This document shows, in pieces, positions 12,035 to 24,872 of a DNA stretch of 64,000 nucleotides (its first letter is position 1; each line of letters starts with the position of its first letter). Source of the DNA: Warburgia ugandensis (Eukaryota > Streptophyta > Magnoliopsida > Canellales > Canellaceae); NCBI GenBank assembly GCA_035236585.1, contig CP141139.1:23018990-23082989 (forward strand), in the 5' to 3' direction. The notes below the pieces were generated by a model. The model was not told where the DNA came from. It was given only the letters and a program-made list of their open reading frames with translations, and did not search any database. A program made the translations under genes and the position numbers.

Positions 12035-13230
12035 TGTCTATTAAGTATTCATTTTTGTATAAATTACCCTCACTTATCATGACATTTGATACATTTTTTG
12101 GTTATTATTTAGAAAATTATTTTCCAAATATATCATTTGAAATTTTTATCATCTAACTATAATTTGGTGAATTCTCAAGATCAGAAGAAGATCTAAGGTA
12201 AGTATGTGCAAAACCACATGTTGTATAGAATTAATTAGGATTTTTCTAGGTTTTGTAGGTGGTAGAACAAGATTCGTGTTGTTAGATCAAGTCATTTAAT
12301 ATTTCAAATCATTGATCAAGATTGTTTTAAAACCACCTTGGAATATGATGTTTTAAGCATGACTGGTCATAGACATGGAGATTTCATCATCCTAGCAAAG
12401 TTTAATGGATTGAATTACCCAAAATCTATCACTTTTCTGCAAAAATCAAAAGATGCCCAATGTCAACCATTTTGGATGTTTAAGGATAGATCTTCAGAAT
12501 ATAATGGAGATTAGAAAATCGCACATTCCAAATGCATGGGTTGGTGATCAAGGAAGGACTACCATATGCTTCAAAAGTTTTCAAGTAAGAAACACCATCT
12601 ACAAGAGTTACTTGGAGTTAGAGATAAACATTAGGAAATTTCTTAATCTAAGAGGTTTCCCAAGGTGGAAACCAAGTCAAGTTATAACTTTGCTTGATTA
12701 GAATTCCTTACAAATGGAAAGATTAAAGGAAGCTACTTAAAAACTTACTTACCCATTACCTATATATCATATCAGAGCTAAGGAAGAAAGAGGGATCAAG
12801 ATTTGGAGAAAAATAGATGTTTAAGAAACAAAAAATAGAGGCACTCAAGCTTGTCAATAGGTGTGTTTGTGCTTGACTTTTTGACTCGTCACTCAATGAA
12901 AAAACTTTAAAGTTGACCATGTTGGATAGAAGAGATTGAGAAGAAAAAGGCCCATGGGTTAGAATATTAATTTGGATTGAAGAAAGCATCAAATGAAGTG
13001 CTCAAAATTAGTTCACTGTTACTATTCTTCGTGTGAACAGTAATGGTTTTTTCATCATTTCTACCATTGTCACTTTCCCTAAATATTATTCCACTTTATT
13101 TCCCTTTCAATTGAACTCTATTTTTCATGTTTAATTATTTTATCTTGAATAAAATTCATCAAAGAATCTACTTTAATGCTTAATTTTATAATTCAATGCT
13201 AATTATTTCAGGTTTATGAAAAAAATTTAA
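12035..13230 (+). mobile_element. 3' LTR-like sequence of the gag-only derivative
   Basis: It starts TGTCTATTAAG just after the purine tract. Its first 200 bases match a second copy starting near 14030 (shared GTATAAATTA and GTTTTGTAGGTGGTAGA). A further stretch around 12300-12360 matches 26095-26155. A possible TATA box, CTATATATCA, is at about 12761. The 3' end is not defined. Confidence 0.55.
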
Positions 13231-13509
13231 TTTGTTTAGAAATTTCCTCTACTAGGGCCACTCTCCAATTTACATATGCATATTTTTATTGCTCTTTTAT
13301 TTATATATGAAGAAATTTTGTGAAGAATCATGGTTATTTGTGTAATAATTATTTTGAGTTCAATTTTCATGAAAAACTTTAGAAAAGGGATACATAGTGA
13401 ATTAATTGTATACAAACCTATTAATAAACTAAAGTCTAAAGATAATACTATATTTTTGGGAAATTTGATTCTCATCCTTATGAAAGAACTTACCATAAAA
13501 ATCTAAAAA

Positions 13510-14000
13510 ACAAAAATATTTTTCTTTTTCTCATCATTATTTTCATTTCTTTCAAAAATTTTGGGTAAAAAATGAATAAAAAGACTTTAAAAAGATATCA
13601 AATTTTGAGATACCCCATCCTTAGACTTAAATTAAACATTGTCTTGAATGTTTAGAACTAAAATCATGGACACATGAGAGTTATAAATCTAAAAGAAATG
13701 AGTGAGAAAAATGGTACTTGCATGCTGGTGATAATGCATTGATATATTGATGTCTACAATTATATGTAATAATGTACAATGATGAGAATGCAAAGTATAT
13801 GATTAATACTAAAATGACATATACTAGAACCTAAACCTACACTAACCATGAAGGAGTTTTTAGAATAACTCACTCCACTTCAAAATTTCATGTAAGTCGT
13901 TATAAATTCTTCACCTAGTGATTTGGGCCAGTTGTTGTATAATAACATGGTAGAGTACCTTAAATCTTAACGACTTGGGACCAACTCAAGGTGACTTGGC
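13510..14000 (-). mobile_element. Minus-strand fragment of the conserved gypsy 3' block
   Basis: At about 13612-13654 the minus strand reads as a degraded form of the ACAATGTTT...GGTTGGGG motif that opens the 3' block of the other elements. Surrounding sequence is AT-rich and without a credible gene. I infer an inverted leftover of a related element lying between two LTR-like copies. Confidence 0.45.
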
Positions 14001-14009
14001 CCAAGTTGT

Positions 14010-15170
14010 ATCAAATTGAGGAAAGATTATCCATTTTCGTATAAATTATCCTCATTTAGCATGACATTTGATATGTTTGTAGGACATTATTTAAAAATTT
14101 ATATGAAATTTATATAATCTAACCATAATTTGGTAAATTTTCATGCCAGATGATGAATCGAGCTAAGTATGTGTAAAATTGAATGTTGTATAGTACTAAT
14201 TAGGACTTTTTCTACGTTTTGTAGGTGGTAGATCAAGATCCATGTGGTTAAATCAAGCCGATCAATATTCTGGATTATAGATCAAGCTTAGATTTAAATG
14301 GATGGCTATGACCAATTCAAGATGAATTAGATGATCTAGATCAAATCAAGACAAAATGGCTCAAGTTCCAATATTTTTCAATTGCAAAGGGTCTAATGAT
14401 TACAAGATTAGTGGCTGATTGAAGAAAATTAATTGTGATCTAAGTGATCTATCTTTAAACAATCAAGATCTCATAAGAAAAACCTCTTTGAATGTGTCAC
14501 CTATAGAATGATTGGTCATGTATGTGAAGAAATTATCTATGGATAGATCAATTGTTTGGATTGTTCACAATTATCATTTTTTGGACCTAATCAAAAGACT
14601 TTATTGGATGCATAGGGTTTAATCAAGACAATAATATGGCAAATGAAAGATCAAAGGGGTAAGATAGTATTAAAAAGATATTGATGGATAAATTTAACTA
14701 ATGGATGGATTTGATCATTAAAAATCCAAAAGATTAATTTGGTATTGACATATTAGAGTATGGCCAACATCCTGAAGGGTTATGATGAACCATCAACTAC
14801 TTGGGTACTGCATTCATCTTACATGGCTAGGATATGAAAAGAGAGACAATGAAAGTGAAAATTTGGAAAATAAATAAATAAATAAATTGTGCATTGATGA
14901 GAAGGAGAAAGTTTTTTAAGTTAGCAAACTTAAAGATAGGAAACCATGGAAACCAATTTAGAAACTTAAATTGATTTAGAATTGCTTGGTGAGAAAGAGA
15001 AATTAGAGAAGGAAACTGCTAAAAAGCAATTCAAACCAACTTCCCATCATCTATAAATACCAAATCAATGATGGAGGAAAAAAAAGACAAAACTTCAAAG
15101 AAAACTAGAAGTTGAATAAGATGAACAGTATGCATGTAAGCTAGTTAATAGAGGTACTTTATCAATCAAT
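14010..15170 (+). mobile_element. Second LTR-like copy, same family as 12035-13230
   Basis: The stretch from about 14035 repeats the opening of the 12035 copy, including TATCCTCATTTAGCATGACA against TACCCTCACTTATCATGACA. A probable TATA box CTATAAATACC lies at 15050-15060. The TG start is eroded and neither end is exact. Confidence 0.52.
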
Positions 15171-15570
15171 TTCAGCTTTGCTAATTGACAAAAATAATGA
15201 AATTTATTTTGTTGGTTAGACGACATTAAGAAGAAGAAGATCCTAATGTTTGATTTTCAATTCTCATTCAAAATTTTATAACTTGAATTGATTAAAGTTA
15301 GCTACTTGTGACTGTTTGCATTAACATTATAAGTGAGTTACTTAAGTTTTGCACCTTTAGTTTAATTTATTTGATAAGTTTTTGAATGATGTAATCCTTT
15401 GCTAATATTTTTATTTGAGTAAGAAAGAGTTTCATATAAGTTTTTTTGAAATTTAATGGTTGGATTTGTTTAATTTTATGAAATATACTTGAAAGGTGCT
15501 ATTGTGCATGTTGGTAAATAGCCAATGTTTGTGATTGAATATCTTAATTTCTATTATCTTTATTTGAAAT
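15171..15570. other. Unassigned AT-rich sequence
   Basis: No gene, RNA or element boundary seen. It is probably the decayed end of the preceding LTR or its flank. Confidence 0.3.
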
Positions 15571-16700
15571 TGTGATGCCCCAAGTTTTCGAACGCTAAAT
15601 ACATACATACATATATGTTATATAAAAATAGGTGGGATTTCTTTTACAAATGTCAATAAATTAAAGTCATTCCAAAAATATAAAAATCTATTTAATAACA
15701 CATTTTTCAAAGCTCCAAGCATCAAACGATCTACAAGAAAATACGATAAATGTAAATACAAAGAAATAGTACCAACTCATAACATGAGACATGTCATATC
15801 TAACTACATAAAAAATCACAAGTAATAATAATAGAAGTACTAAAATCATCAAAAACCAAGGTCTGTTCATCATAAAATAAAGTCCACAAGTTTGAAATAG
15901 GTGTAAAGGAACATCCAAGTATATACAACCCATATACAAGTCCAAAGCAATGTTGAATCAACTATGTACATCTGTACGATCATCGTAAAATGTTGTAGTG
16001 GTCCCCATCTTTAGCACTGCACTACCTGTTTGTTGTTCCTGGTGTCACGCTCTATATCTAAGGCATTACAAGAAAAACAACAATTCCTTAGCAAACTATT
16101 GCTTATATAGATATATAGACATTTAATATTCAACAAATGGATACTGTTAGTATGGCTTGTGTGCAATCATAAATTTTTTGGCATGAGAATATCATTTCCA
16201 TGACTTTTGGCGGCGATCATATGAATTCAGGCATATGTATGGTTTAAATTTGAACTCGGGTATGTCTTATAAGAATACATGCACACACTCACTCATATCC
16301 ACACATGCATACGGAAGCATATACACCACAAACAAATGTACAGTTACATGAGAACTTGAGCATTTGCTGGTCTATGGAATCTAAGCTTGTAACGTAATGT
16401 GATTAGCTATAGATCATGTGCGAAAGAACATGCGAAAGGCTGTTGGTAATTAAGAATTCAAATGAAATAGAATTGAGATATCACGTGAGGCTCCTATGTT
16501 TCCCATTCTCAAATTCGCTTTACTGTGTGCCCCTAAGGTTCCAATTCCAATTAAAAAAGATGTCAAATAAAAAATGTTCTTGACTTCCATCCGTGATTGA
16601 GAACATTGACGTTGCGTCTTACAGATCTCTCTTGTCATATATGTGAGCACCTTATAATATTAGAAATTTGAGATACTTGTCTACAAGGATATTACCAACC
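15571..16700 (+). mobile_element. LTR-like fragment with a chromovirus-type start
   Basis: It begins TGTGATGCCCCAAGTTTTCG, which resembles the TGTNANNCCC start of Del/Tekay-type LTRs. Further in, TTAGCAAACTATTGC near 16090 is laid out like TTAGCAAGCTATATT near 56671 in the giant LTR. I could not find the 3' end or a duplication, and the fragment stops before the host gene exons begin. Confidence 0.4.
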
Positions 16701-16983
16701 AGCAAATAGTGTGTATTTAAACCTTCACTGATTAAGCAGGTCTATATTGGAAAATCAGTTGAGCCGACATGCCTTTGGCCAAATTTTGTGTCAGCTGGAT
16801 GACTTTGCTGATGCGACCACTTATTGACTTCCGTCCTCAAGAATTTTTTTGGTCATTTACACGTCTCATTTGGGTATATTTTCTTTTAGTGACCAGCGAT
16901 AGCTCCTTGCGGAAAGTTACATAACTGCATTCAGGTAACAAGCTATTCATAGGTAGAAGGTTCTGTAGTTTTTACTATTGCAG

Positions 16984-17139
16984 GAACTCTTGGCTTTTGT
17001 TTCTATGTTGGAGAATTGCTCAGAAGTCTTAACGTTTTCTGTAACAGAGTTATCAAAAACTGATTCAGTAGAGAATTTATTTGCTAAGCTTTCGACAAGT
17101 GAACTCAATGATCAGGGGAACTACCATCATAAGCAGACG
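16984..17139 (+). pseudogene. Exon-like block 1 of the agenet/BAH remnant
   Basis: Preceded by TTGCAG and followed by GTATCT, so both splice sites look right. It encodes about 52 residues ending HHKQT, the linker upstream of the BAH domain in this family. The frame is open through the block and joins the next block in phase. Confidence 0.68.
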
Positions 17140-17222
17140 GTATCTATTTGTTCATCTATTTGATATGATTCCTGACGATTTTCTTCTTGTATTAGTTCTT
17201 ATTTCATCATTCTATTTGACAG

Positions 17223-17345
17223 GGCCGTTTGGCAAGGAAACTGAAAGGCCACAACTTGGACGTTGTGTGGTGAGGTGCTGCTTGGAGATGTGACAAACAG
17301 TTCAAGCATTATCAAGCATTCTATTGGAATGGGGCTACCATAGCT
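17223..17345 (+). pseudogene. Exon-like block 2 of the agenet/BAH remnant
   Basis: Preceded by TTTGACAG and followed by GTAAGC. It encodes GRLARKLKGHNLDVVW, then an in-frame TGA at the place where relatives have a serine or threonine, then a segment ending WNGATIA just before the BAH domain. Confidence 0.78.
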
Positions 17346-17431
17346 GTAAGCATTTGTAGTTTGCTGCCTATTTTGTTTCTTTTGAATGGTGTTTTGGTCT
17401 TTTAATGTTCAAGCACAGATTTACTTTGCAG

Positions 17432-18230
17432 ATCCATTCCTTTGTTCTTGTCAAGCCTAAAGAGGAACCCCATTATCTTTGCTTATCTAGAAGATATGTA
17501 TGAAGATAAGAAAGGGCAGAAGAAGGTCAAAGTTCGGTGTTTTCATCAGAATCAGGAAGTTGTTGGTATGATACCTCCACCCACTCCACTCCCTAGAGAA
17601 GTCTTTATTACACCATATGTCCATGTTATCAGTGTCGAGTGTGTGGATGGTCTTGCTACTGTTTTAACTCCTGAGCATTATGAGAAATGCAGTGCTGCTA
17701 CAGGCAGACTTCATCTCTGCTTTAGGCAGTTTCACAACAATAGGGTCAAGCCCTTCAGCCTAAGTAAATTGTTGGGATATTTTGACCATGCAATTCTCTC
17801 GTGTTTATATCTGTATCCTATCTCTAGAGACAAATTGGCATTCCATAGTTTGACTAAGGAATCTGATTATTTTGACTGTGGGAGTTATATGAAAAGGTTG
17901 AAAAGAAGATCATAAGTTTCAGGGGGATCATAGATCTGCAGTCGCTTATTCAGGTATTAGATATTCAGGCAGTGGGGGGCAGATAACAGCACCTGGGCAA
18001 CCTATATGAGCTTGAGATTTGGATTATCAGGTAGGAGACCACTTGCATGTATATGAGATCTAGTGAAGATAATTCCCACTGTTTGAGGTTGATGAGAAAA
18101 TAGAACTGCTGGGTCAAGATAGTGGCGTCAAGGTTTGCTGGTTCAGGTGTACAGTCTTGAATGTATGTCAGAGAAGTTGAAGGGCCAGTATGATGATATG
18201 CAGAATGAAGATGTCTGTGGCAACCTTGAG
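17432..18230 (+). pseudogene. Exon-like block 3: BAH domain and first agenet segment
   Basis: It starts after TTTGCAG with HSFVLVKPKEE. One extra T near 17477 then shifts the frame. From there the BAH domain runs to about 17800, with YLEDMYEDKKGQKKVKVRCF, VECVDGLATVLTPEHYEK and FRQFHNNRVKPF. After 17912 frames shift again. Agenet motifs follow: [20 protein letters not shown] near 18090-18150, then YDDMQNED and GNLE. The block ends at a position where the consensus GTATGT donor has become GAATGT. Confidence 0.82.
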
Positions 18231-18520
18231 GAATGTATAGCAGCACTTTAGATGCAAAGCTTCTGATGACCTGTGCCGACTGAAGATCAAAGATGCAATT
18301 ACTAGGAATTTTTTATTTTCATCAGGACTTTACTGGATTTTACGAGGAATTCAACATGACGATATGCAGAATGAAGATGGCTGTGGCAACCTTGAGGTAT
18401 GTATAGCAGCACTCTAGATGCAAAGCTTGTGATGACCTGTGCGGACTGAAGATTAAAGATGAAATGACTAGGAATTTTTTATTTTCATCAGGACTTTATT
18501 GTATTTTACGAGGAATTCTA
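18195..18520 (+). repeat. 166-bp tandem duplication covering an exon end
   Basis: GATATGCAGAATGAAGATG starts at 18195 and again at 18361, with both copies running through ATTTTTTATTTTCATCAGGA to GAGGAATTC. The second copy keeps the splice donor (GAG then GTATGT at 18397); the first reads GAATGT. The duplication lies at the end of an agenet exon. Confidence 0.92.
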
Positions 18521-19875
18521 TGCTAGTCTCAAAACCAAAGCAAGACGATCTGATACTGAAGCCTAAAACTCAAAAGTGGGGCATATATTGGAAGATCCAT
18601 ATCGTTCAAAATGTTGAGCATGACCTAGATAACTCATGCTTGAAAAATCTCACCCATTGTATGATCCTGCCAACGGTTTTCTTGAGTTTGTGAAATAGAC
18701 GGAAAATAGTTTGATAGTCCATTTTCTCTCTAAAAGCAGCTGAGGCTACGGTCATCCAGTGGATGATATTTTCAAACGATGAGTCATCTAGGTCATTCTT
18801 AACATTGTGAATGGTTTGGACCTTCCAAAATATGGCCCTCGTTTAGAGATTTAGTCTTCCCTACCAGATGGTCTCGCCTTGGTCTCCAGACCATAGTAGA
18901 ATTCCTTGGATTTTATGGTGCTCATCTTTATTAGTTCTTATAGCTAAGATAACTGTGTTTTTGGTTATCTCAGAAAATAATATGGAATGCCAATATATTT
19001 TCGAGAGAAAGGAAACTGAAGTAATAACATTACTTTTACAATCTTGCTTTTCTGAGTTTTGCCTATTTAAAATTTCTATTTAGTAATGGGAAAAGCAACA
19101 TTCGTAGGAGACACTTGGGATTCACAAGATATTGGATGCATGACGAGTGTATCGAGTGAGTTTGGTGTGGTGAATCAACTGAGTCAATAGAAACTAGAAA
19201 AGATTGTTGAAAGATCAGAAGGGTAACAGATTGGCTAACATGGGTTTGTTGCTTTACAAGTAGTGTAATTATATGGTGACAGATTCTGTTGATTTGATGG
19301 CTAATAGTGAATTGTTCTGTTGCTTGTTTTACCACGGTGATCAGGTGATCTGAAGATGTTTCTCTGTACTGGATAAGTCCTAAAAGGTCATCTTTTTTAT
19401 CAAGAGGTAGGATTACCTGCTACGTGAGGAACAAATGCAAAGGGCTGAGTTAGTTATGTCAATTGAATCACTGGATATGTTTTTCATGTTAAGTGTACAC
19501 ATGACATTCAGCAACCTGTATTTCCAGATACTGTAAACAATTTAATGATAGGATATGCAGTATCAATCAACTTGTGAATACATTTGTTCTTGGTTCTTGG
19601 TTGGGTTGAACAACCAAGTTGATTGGACCAATTTCCACGACTGAGCTAATTCTTTGTATCATTGGAACACTGAGTGAGACACACCAATTTTCTGTCAAAA
19701 GTTCATCCATTGAATGATTTTTTTAAAATGACCAAATGAATTCTCGTTGCAAAGTAAGAGATACAGCTGATGTCTTTCTTCATATTAGTTAATTATTGAA
19801 AGTGGACCTTGACAATATTGACTCAAGTTATAGCTGGGTACCAAAGGTCATGACCTTTACTTGGTTTCTCTGAAG
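18521..19875 (+). other. Intron of the agenet/BAH remnant
   Basis: It lies between the donor at 18397 and the acceptor at about 19875. I see no other gene and no clear element. Confidence 0.5.
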
Positions 19876-20064
19876 GAATGGGTCCCTGCATACAGACCAG
19901 GAGCACCTGATAAAATGGGAATTATATGCTTGGGCCGTCTCACCGGGAAAGTTGGCTGAAGTGGCTTTTGAAATTGGAACCCCAGTTGATGCATGGCTGG
20001 TAGGAAGTAATACTTACTGGAGTTGACAATTCTGGAGACGGTAGTCTACTAGTTTATTTACCCG
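19876..20064 (+). pseudogene. Exon-like block 4: second agenet segment
   Basis: It follows TCTGAAG and begins EWVPAYRPGAPDKMGI, continuing directly from the GNLE end of the previous block as in relatives. Two frameshifts separate it from EIGTPVDAWL and from VDNSGDGSLLVYLPG, both agenet text. It is followed by the donor GTATGC. Length fits the family. Confidence 0.8.
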
Positions 20065-20445
20065 GTATGCATTTGATTTAGCAGATTAATATGGTACTAA
20101 AGTTTTTTTTATTATGATGGATGCTTCTTTCCTCTGTCAGGGAAACTTCTCTAGTTAATCCTGCAGAAACTGTATGCTTCTACCAATCTTCTGAAGTTGA
20201 CAAACTGGTGTAACTAATAGCTGAATTTCTATGGATTATGGAGCATGACCAAGTTGCCATTTACAATTACCCATATTTTTCCTGAAACTGACAAAATGAA
20301 TACTATCTTGGAGTAGGGAATAAATATTGACTTCTCATGATCTGAGCTAACCGTGGGTCGTCTCTAATTTTTTTCTTCTAAGGCTCGGCCTTTTAGCTTG
20401 TTGTCCATTTTAGCTAGTGGGTCTGGTTGTCCTCTTTTAATGACT
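20065..20445 (+). other. Start of the large intron of the agenet/BAH remnant
   Basis: Noncoding sequence between the donor at 20065 and the MITE. Nothing else recognised. Confidence 0.45.
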
Positions 20446-20655
20446 AGGAAATGATAAACTGAGGCTCTTTAACTAAGCCTAAGTGAGGCTCTCTCTCAAG
20501 ACGAAATGTGTTTCATTTAACCTAAGTATGCGGTTAGTTCATTTTACTGGTCAAAGGCAGTCCACCAGATTCTGATGTTAAATAAGACACGTGTTGGGCT
20601 AAGCGGGAGCTTCACAATGAGGCCTGGTTGAAGAGCCTCAGTTTGTCATTTCCCT
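20446..20655. mobile_element. MITE of 210 bp in the intron
   Basis: The left end reads AGGAAATGATAAACTGAGGC. The right end, read on the minus strand, is AGGGAAATGACAAACTGAGG, and the inverted pairing continues for about 55 bases with mismatches. TAATGACT flanks both sides (20438-20445 and 20656-20663), or nine bases if the outer T is counted. An 8- or 9-bp duplication fits a hAT-like or Mutator-like non-autonomous DNA transposon. No coding capacity. Confidence 0.87.
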
Positions 20656-22176
20656 TAATGACTTTGACTCTAATTACAAAAACAAAAAACAGATAGTGGA
20701 GGAAACAATGGAGGAACGTACATGATATCCTTGTTTTGGGCTATTCAGCTGATCCATCAGCAGTATTGGAACTTACCTGAAGTTAGAAATGACACAGAGA
20801 TCTGACTCTGAAGCTAACCTGATTTGTCACAATGTTCATATGAGCTAGATCAAAACACAAATATGGATTCGCCCTCAATGATATCATTGGATCCCTAAAA
20901 GTGAATCATAACATCTTGATTCCATCTCCTTTGCTAAGCTTTTGGCCTAATCTAAACCTAAGCAGTGGTCTCAAAATCCTCTTGCTAGTCCCAGACTGCT
21001 ATGGTTTTGATTGTCAAGACCATTCTTCTTAGCAATGCCACATGTCTGAAGGATATGCACTAACTTCCTGGAATTTCTTCTGGGGAACCCATACAGGTAT
21101 GTAATATGATCTTTGTCAAGATCCACTACTACTTCAGGAGGCCTTCACATTGCTATTACCTTAGAGACTGGTTGAGAGACTAATGTCATCTTTCACTGCA
21201 AATTCGTCCTCATAGCATGCACTTGATCTGCCATATCTGTGTCATGCATGTTTTCCATTATTAGGCGAAAAGTGACTCCCTTCAGAATAATCCTTGAATC
21301 TGCATCTCATTCTATTTCATATGTGGAATTAGTATCTTTTTCTTGCTGTTTCTGTCGTGTTGCAGGTGAACTCATAATTTCCTAGAAATAGAGAGAAAGG
21401 ATCATCTATAAAGTTTGTCTCTTCTTGAACAACCCTATATTTTATCGTGGTGTGAAGAAATCAAATTTTACTGAAAACAAAATCCTTAAAAGTAAACTTA
21501 CAAAAGACTGAGAATTTAACTTTGAAACCTAAAAAATCAAAATGCTTGAGACGAGCTTTTCAATGATACTAATTTTGCATAAAACAGAGGTTAGAAAAAG
21601 AAAAACTCAAAATTTTACTAAATACTAGAAGCGGTTGAATTGATAATGTCTCCTCCTCCATTGATGGGCCCCACATGCCAGCCAACCAAGAGGAGCTCGA
21701 CGCGTAGACCTCTACCCCTAGCTGCCTGTCATGTAGGGAAGAGGCCAGCTAAGCTCCACTGCCTCATTTCCCCGGATTTTCCTCCTCTTTCTCCCTTCAT
21801 CTCATCTGCATGGCACTGCTACGCTCATCATCCTCAACTCTGCATATCTCTGCCTCTATATTACTCATATTTCCACGAACAATCGTCGTCGCATCAATGG
21901 TGACTACCACCGGCATAGGTAAGAAACCCACCTACGCATGAGCCTTTTCCCTCACCTTTCTCTCTTTTCCCTCTCCTCTCTCACACTCTCTCTCTATCAT
22001 TTCTCCCATGCTGGCAACAATGGAAAACCCACCTAGGTTTCTGTAGGTTTTTCCTTTATTTTTGGCACTAAATTGCGACAAAATAACTCCAGATTTTAAG
22101 GGAGTGAAGATAAAAATGATATATATATATATATAACTCATGTTTCAATTTCTTAGAAAAATGACATTTTAAACAT
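20656..22176 (+). other. Intron continuation, no gene seen
   Basis: Mixed-composition intronic sequence. A GC-richer stretch at about 21640-21910 has short open frames but no recognisable product. A short TA run lies at 22119-22135. Confidence 0.4.
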
Positions 22177-24546
22177 TGTAATAGTCACTGCTGACGACTA
22201 TTTTTCGATGGTCTTCTCTGGTGACGACCGAATTTTTGCACCAGCAACCATTTTTAGCAAGGAAAAAATTATATAAATGGAATACTCGTAGAATGAATTA
22301 CACATCCTTTTCAACAAAAGTTCAATCAGAGATCATCTGGCTATTGAATTTTAGATATAAACATGATGCATGAATAGTGTTAGATCTAAAAATCTGACCG
22401 TTAAAACCATAATTTGACAGTAGATCTATAAATCTAATTGTGTGAATTGCATGTTAAAGACATTTTGAGTTAAAAATAATAATATAAAAAAGATTGCTAA
22501 ATGTATAAAAGCTTATCAAACCATTAAATTATAGACCTAATCACCCCATTGCTTAGATCTATGTAATTTAGACTTGGAACATTATATCTAACGATTGATG
22601 CATGCAATTGACTTTCCCAACACCTAAAGATATTTGATCTGAGGTTAAAAGGCAAATCAGGGACAATCTAATAGTTCAAATTAGAATTTTAATGTGTAAA
22701 TCCACAACTAAGAGACTAAATGATGATATTTATTTCATATTTCTCAAATTAATGCTTGATTGATAATAAAAGCCATGATCTGTGATTTTTTATTGCCAAT
22801 CAACATTTAAATTTACCTATAATAGAATTCGTTGAATTTGAGCCATCAAATTGAGGTGGGTAAATTTTAAGATTGCTAAGTTTGTTAAGTACATGTAATT
22901 ACTATACTTAAATTATAGTTGATGAAATATTTTGAGATTGTAAATATAAATCTTTATAATTTAAATTATATGATGACTCTTACATTAATTGTGAATGAGA
23001 TTGTTAAGAGACAAAGTCTCTATTTTTCTTTAAACATGAAATGATGACATTAGGTGAATCACATCACATGCATTAAATGTGCATTATCTTATAAACAGAG
23101 AAAATTCTGTTAGTTTTTTTACAATAAAAATAAAAAAAATTTATGATTATACTTGAAATGGTAAGGTGCATAGAATGAGTTGATTTCTAACTAAAATTTT
23201 GTGCATTATTTATATTTGACGTCTCATTCGCATTTAAATGACAATTTTATATTTTTAAAACCATGATCAAAATGTGATTATATGATTAGTGCGCAACTAA
23301 TATGTTGCTAAGGATATAGTTGTACCTAGATTTTTCATGCATTGATTTGTCGAGGATTTGTTTTTTAAATAGACGCTTTTGCCTGGCAAACACTATGATA
23401 AGAGGGTTAAAGGGATGGCCACCTACCTTTTGGCAATTGATATTTCGGCTCTAGGCCCAAGTGGCTAGATTTCGATTGTAGCATCATGAGAAGGCTACAC
23501 TATGCAATATGTTTTCCTTCCATGTGAGAAGGTTATAGGCCTTATGCAATTGGTGTCAACGTTTGAGCATGTGATGTCCCACTATTAAGTAGTTGATGCA
23601 ACATAGTAATCCATGTATTCTTTTTGCTACGATTGGGCAGTTGTTGTAGTGTTGCGGTGTCCCCATGATAGGACAATTGTCGTATGTTGATTTTTGGGCA
23701 ACACACTTGCGATAGGGTCATAAATACCCTAGCTAGTAGGCATGACGATAGTAGGACTAAACTGAGAGTTAGCAGCATAGTCAAAGATGGATTTGTGAAT
23801 GAGAAATAAATTTGGTCCTTGGATGATTGGAGTTTTGATATATTTATATTTGTATGCTGAGAATTGATATATTTTACATAAATTGATAAGGACTTTCTTA
23901 TATGTAATTTAAATTAAGATTTTAGTGCTTAACTAATTTATCAATGATTTTGTGCACTTGTTTAATAAGTACTTACTCGGCTGATCCAAAACCTTTGATG
24001 GTATGTTTGAAAAGTATGCATATTATATATTGCTAATTTATATTGGTAAATCTTAGGAACCATCATAAGGATGTTTCACTGTGTACGTGAGTGTATTGAT
24101 TTATATTTCTGATTTTAGTTTTACCTACTGAGTATCTTCTCCTATACTCACGCCATCAACTCCACAAATAGACACAAAGAAGAGAAAGGCTACAGTGTTG
24201 AGATCAAGCGCTCCAAATAGTCAAGGAGATTATAGACAGTGTATGTATGATCTATATATTTTATTAAGGTTGTGAGATGATTGAGTAGTTACGTAATTGT
24301 CATAAACAATTTAGACATGTATAAATATGTTTAATGCATATTAGAATGTGGGCTATAATTGGACAAATTTATGGAAAATGATAAGTTTTAACTTGTCATA
24401 TTTGAACATAAAATATTTTGATTTTAGAATCTATGAATGTGTTTTGATCGGTTATATGACACTTGGAATTTTCTGAAAAGTCCTTTCAAAGAAAAATGTT
24501 TCCGCTGCTTGTTTTCTAGAAGAAATTTTTAAATGAGGATCCCACA
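22177..24546 (-). mobile_element. Minus-strand chromovirus-type LTR in the intron, about 2.4 kb
   Basis: Read on the minus strand it begins TGTGGGATCC (24546) and ends GACTATTACA (22177). Near 24125-24155 the minus strand has GTGAGTATAGG...ACTCAGTAGG, the layout seen in both Del/Tekay-like solo LTRs (for example GTGAGTATATAC...ACTCAGTAGG near 6620). The five bases on each side (AACAT and TTTCG) do not match, so no duplication supports the ends. It abuts the final exon block, with about 28 bases between. Confidence 0.58.
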
Positions 24547-24574
24547 TTTCGAAAATAATCTTAAATCTTCAAAG

Positions 24575-24872
24575 AAGAAACCTAAGGATTTCTTGGGATT
24601 GGACAGACAACGACAACCAGTGGGTCAACATTGAGCCAAAGCGGGATATATTATCTGCTATATCTGCCGTCAGCCCTGGTATCAAATTCTCTGCATGCTT
24701 AGCTCTTGCTGGGGGACGAGTCAGGGGGATCTGCAGTGTCTATTCGTGAGGTTCCTTCTATTTCTGAACCTGATTCAGTTGAAGAAGAGAAGAAGGCATT
24801 AATTGGTTTGGACAAAATCACAAGTGGACTGCTTAAAATTGGGGAGCCCTGGAAAGAGGAAATGGAACCAAG
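24575..24872 (+). pseudogene. Exon-like block 5: C-terminal part of the agenet/BAH remnant
   Basis: After TTCAAAG it encodes NLRISWDW and QWVNIEPKRDILSAISAVSP, the segment that follows the second agenet domain in this family. A frameshift near 24700 leads to SVSIREVPS-like text and an acidic run SEPDSVEEEKKALIGLDKI. A TGA near 24870 may be the original stop or a new one. Confidence 0.75.

Noticed and set aside
22172-24551. Target-site duplication for the intronic LTR
   Set aside because: The five bases next to the proposed ends are AACAT and TTTCG. No match, so the LTR call rests on its ends and internal similarity only.
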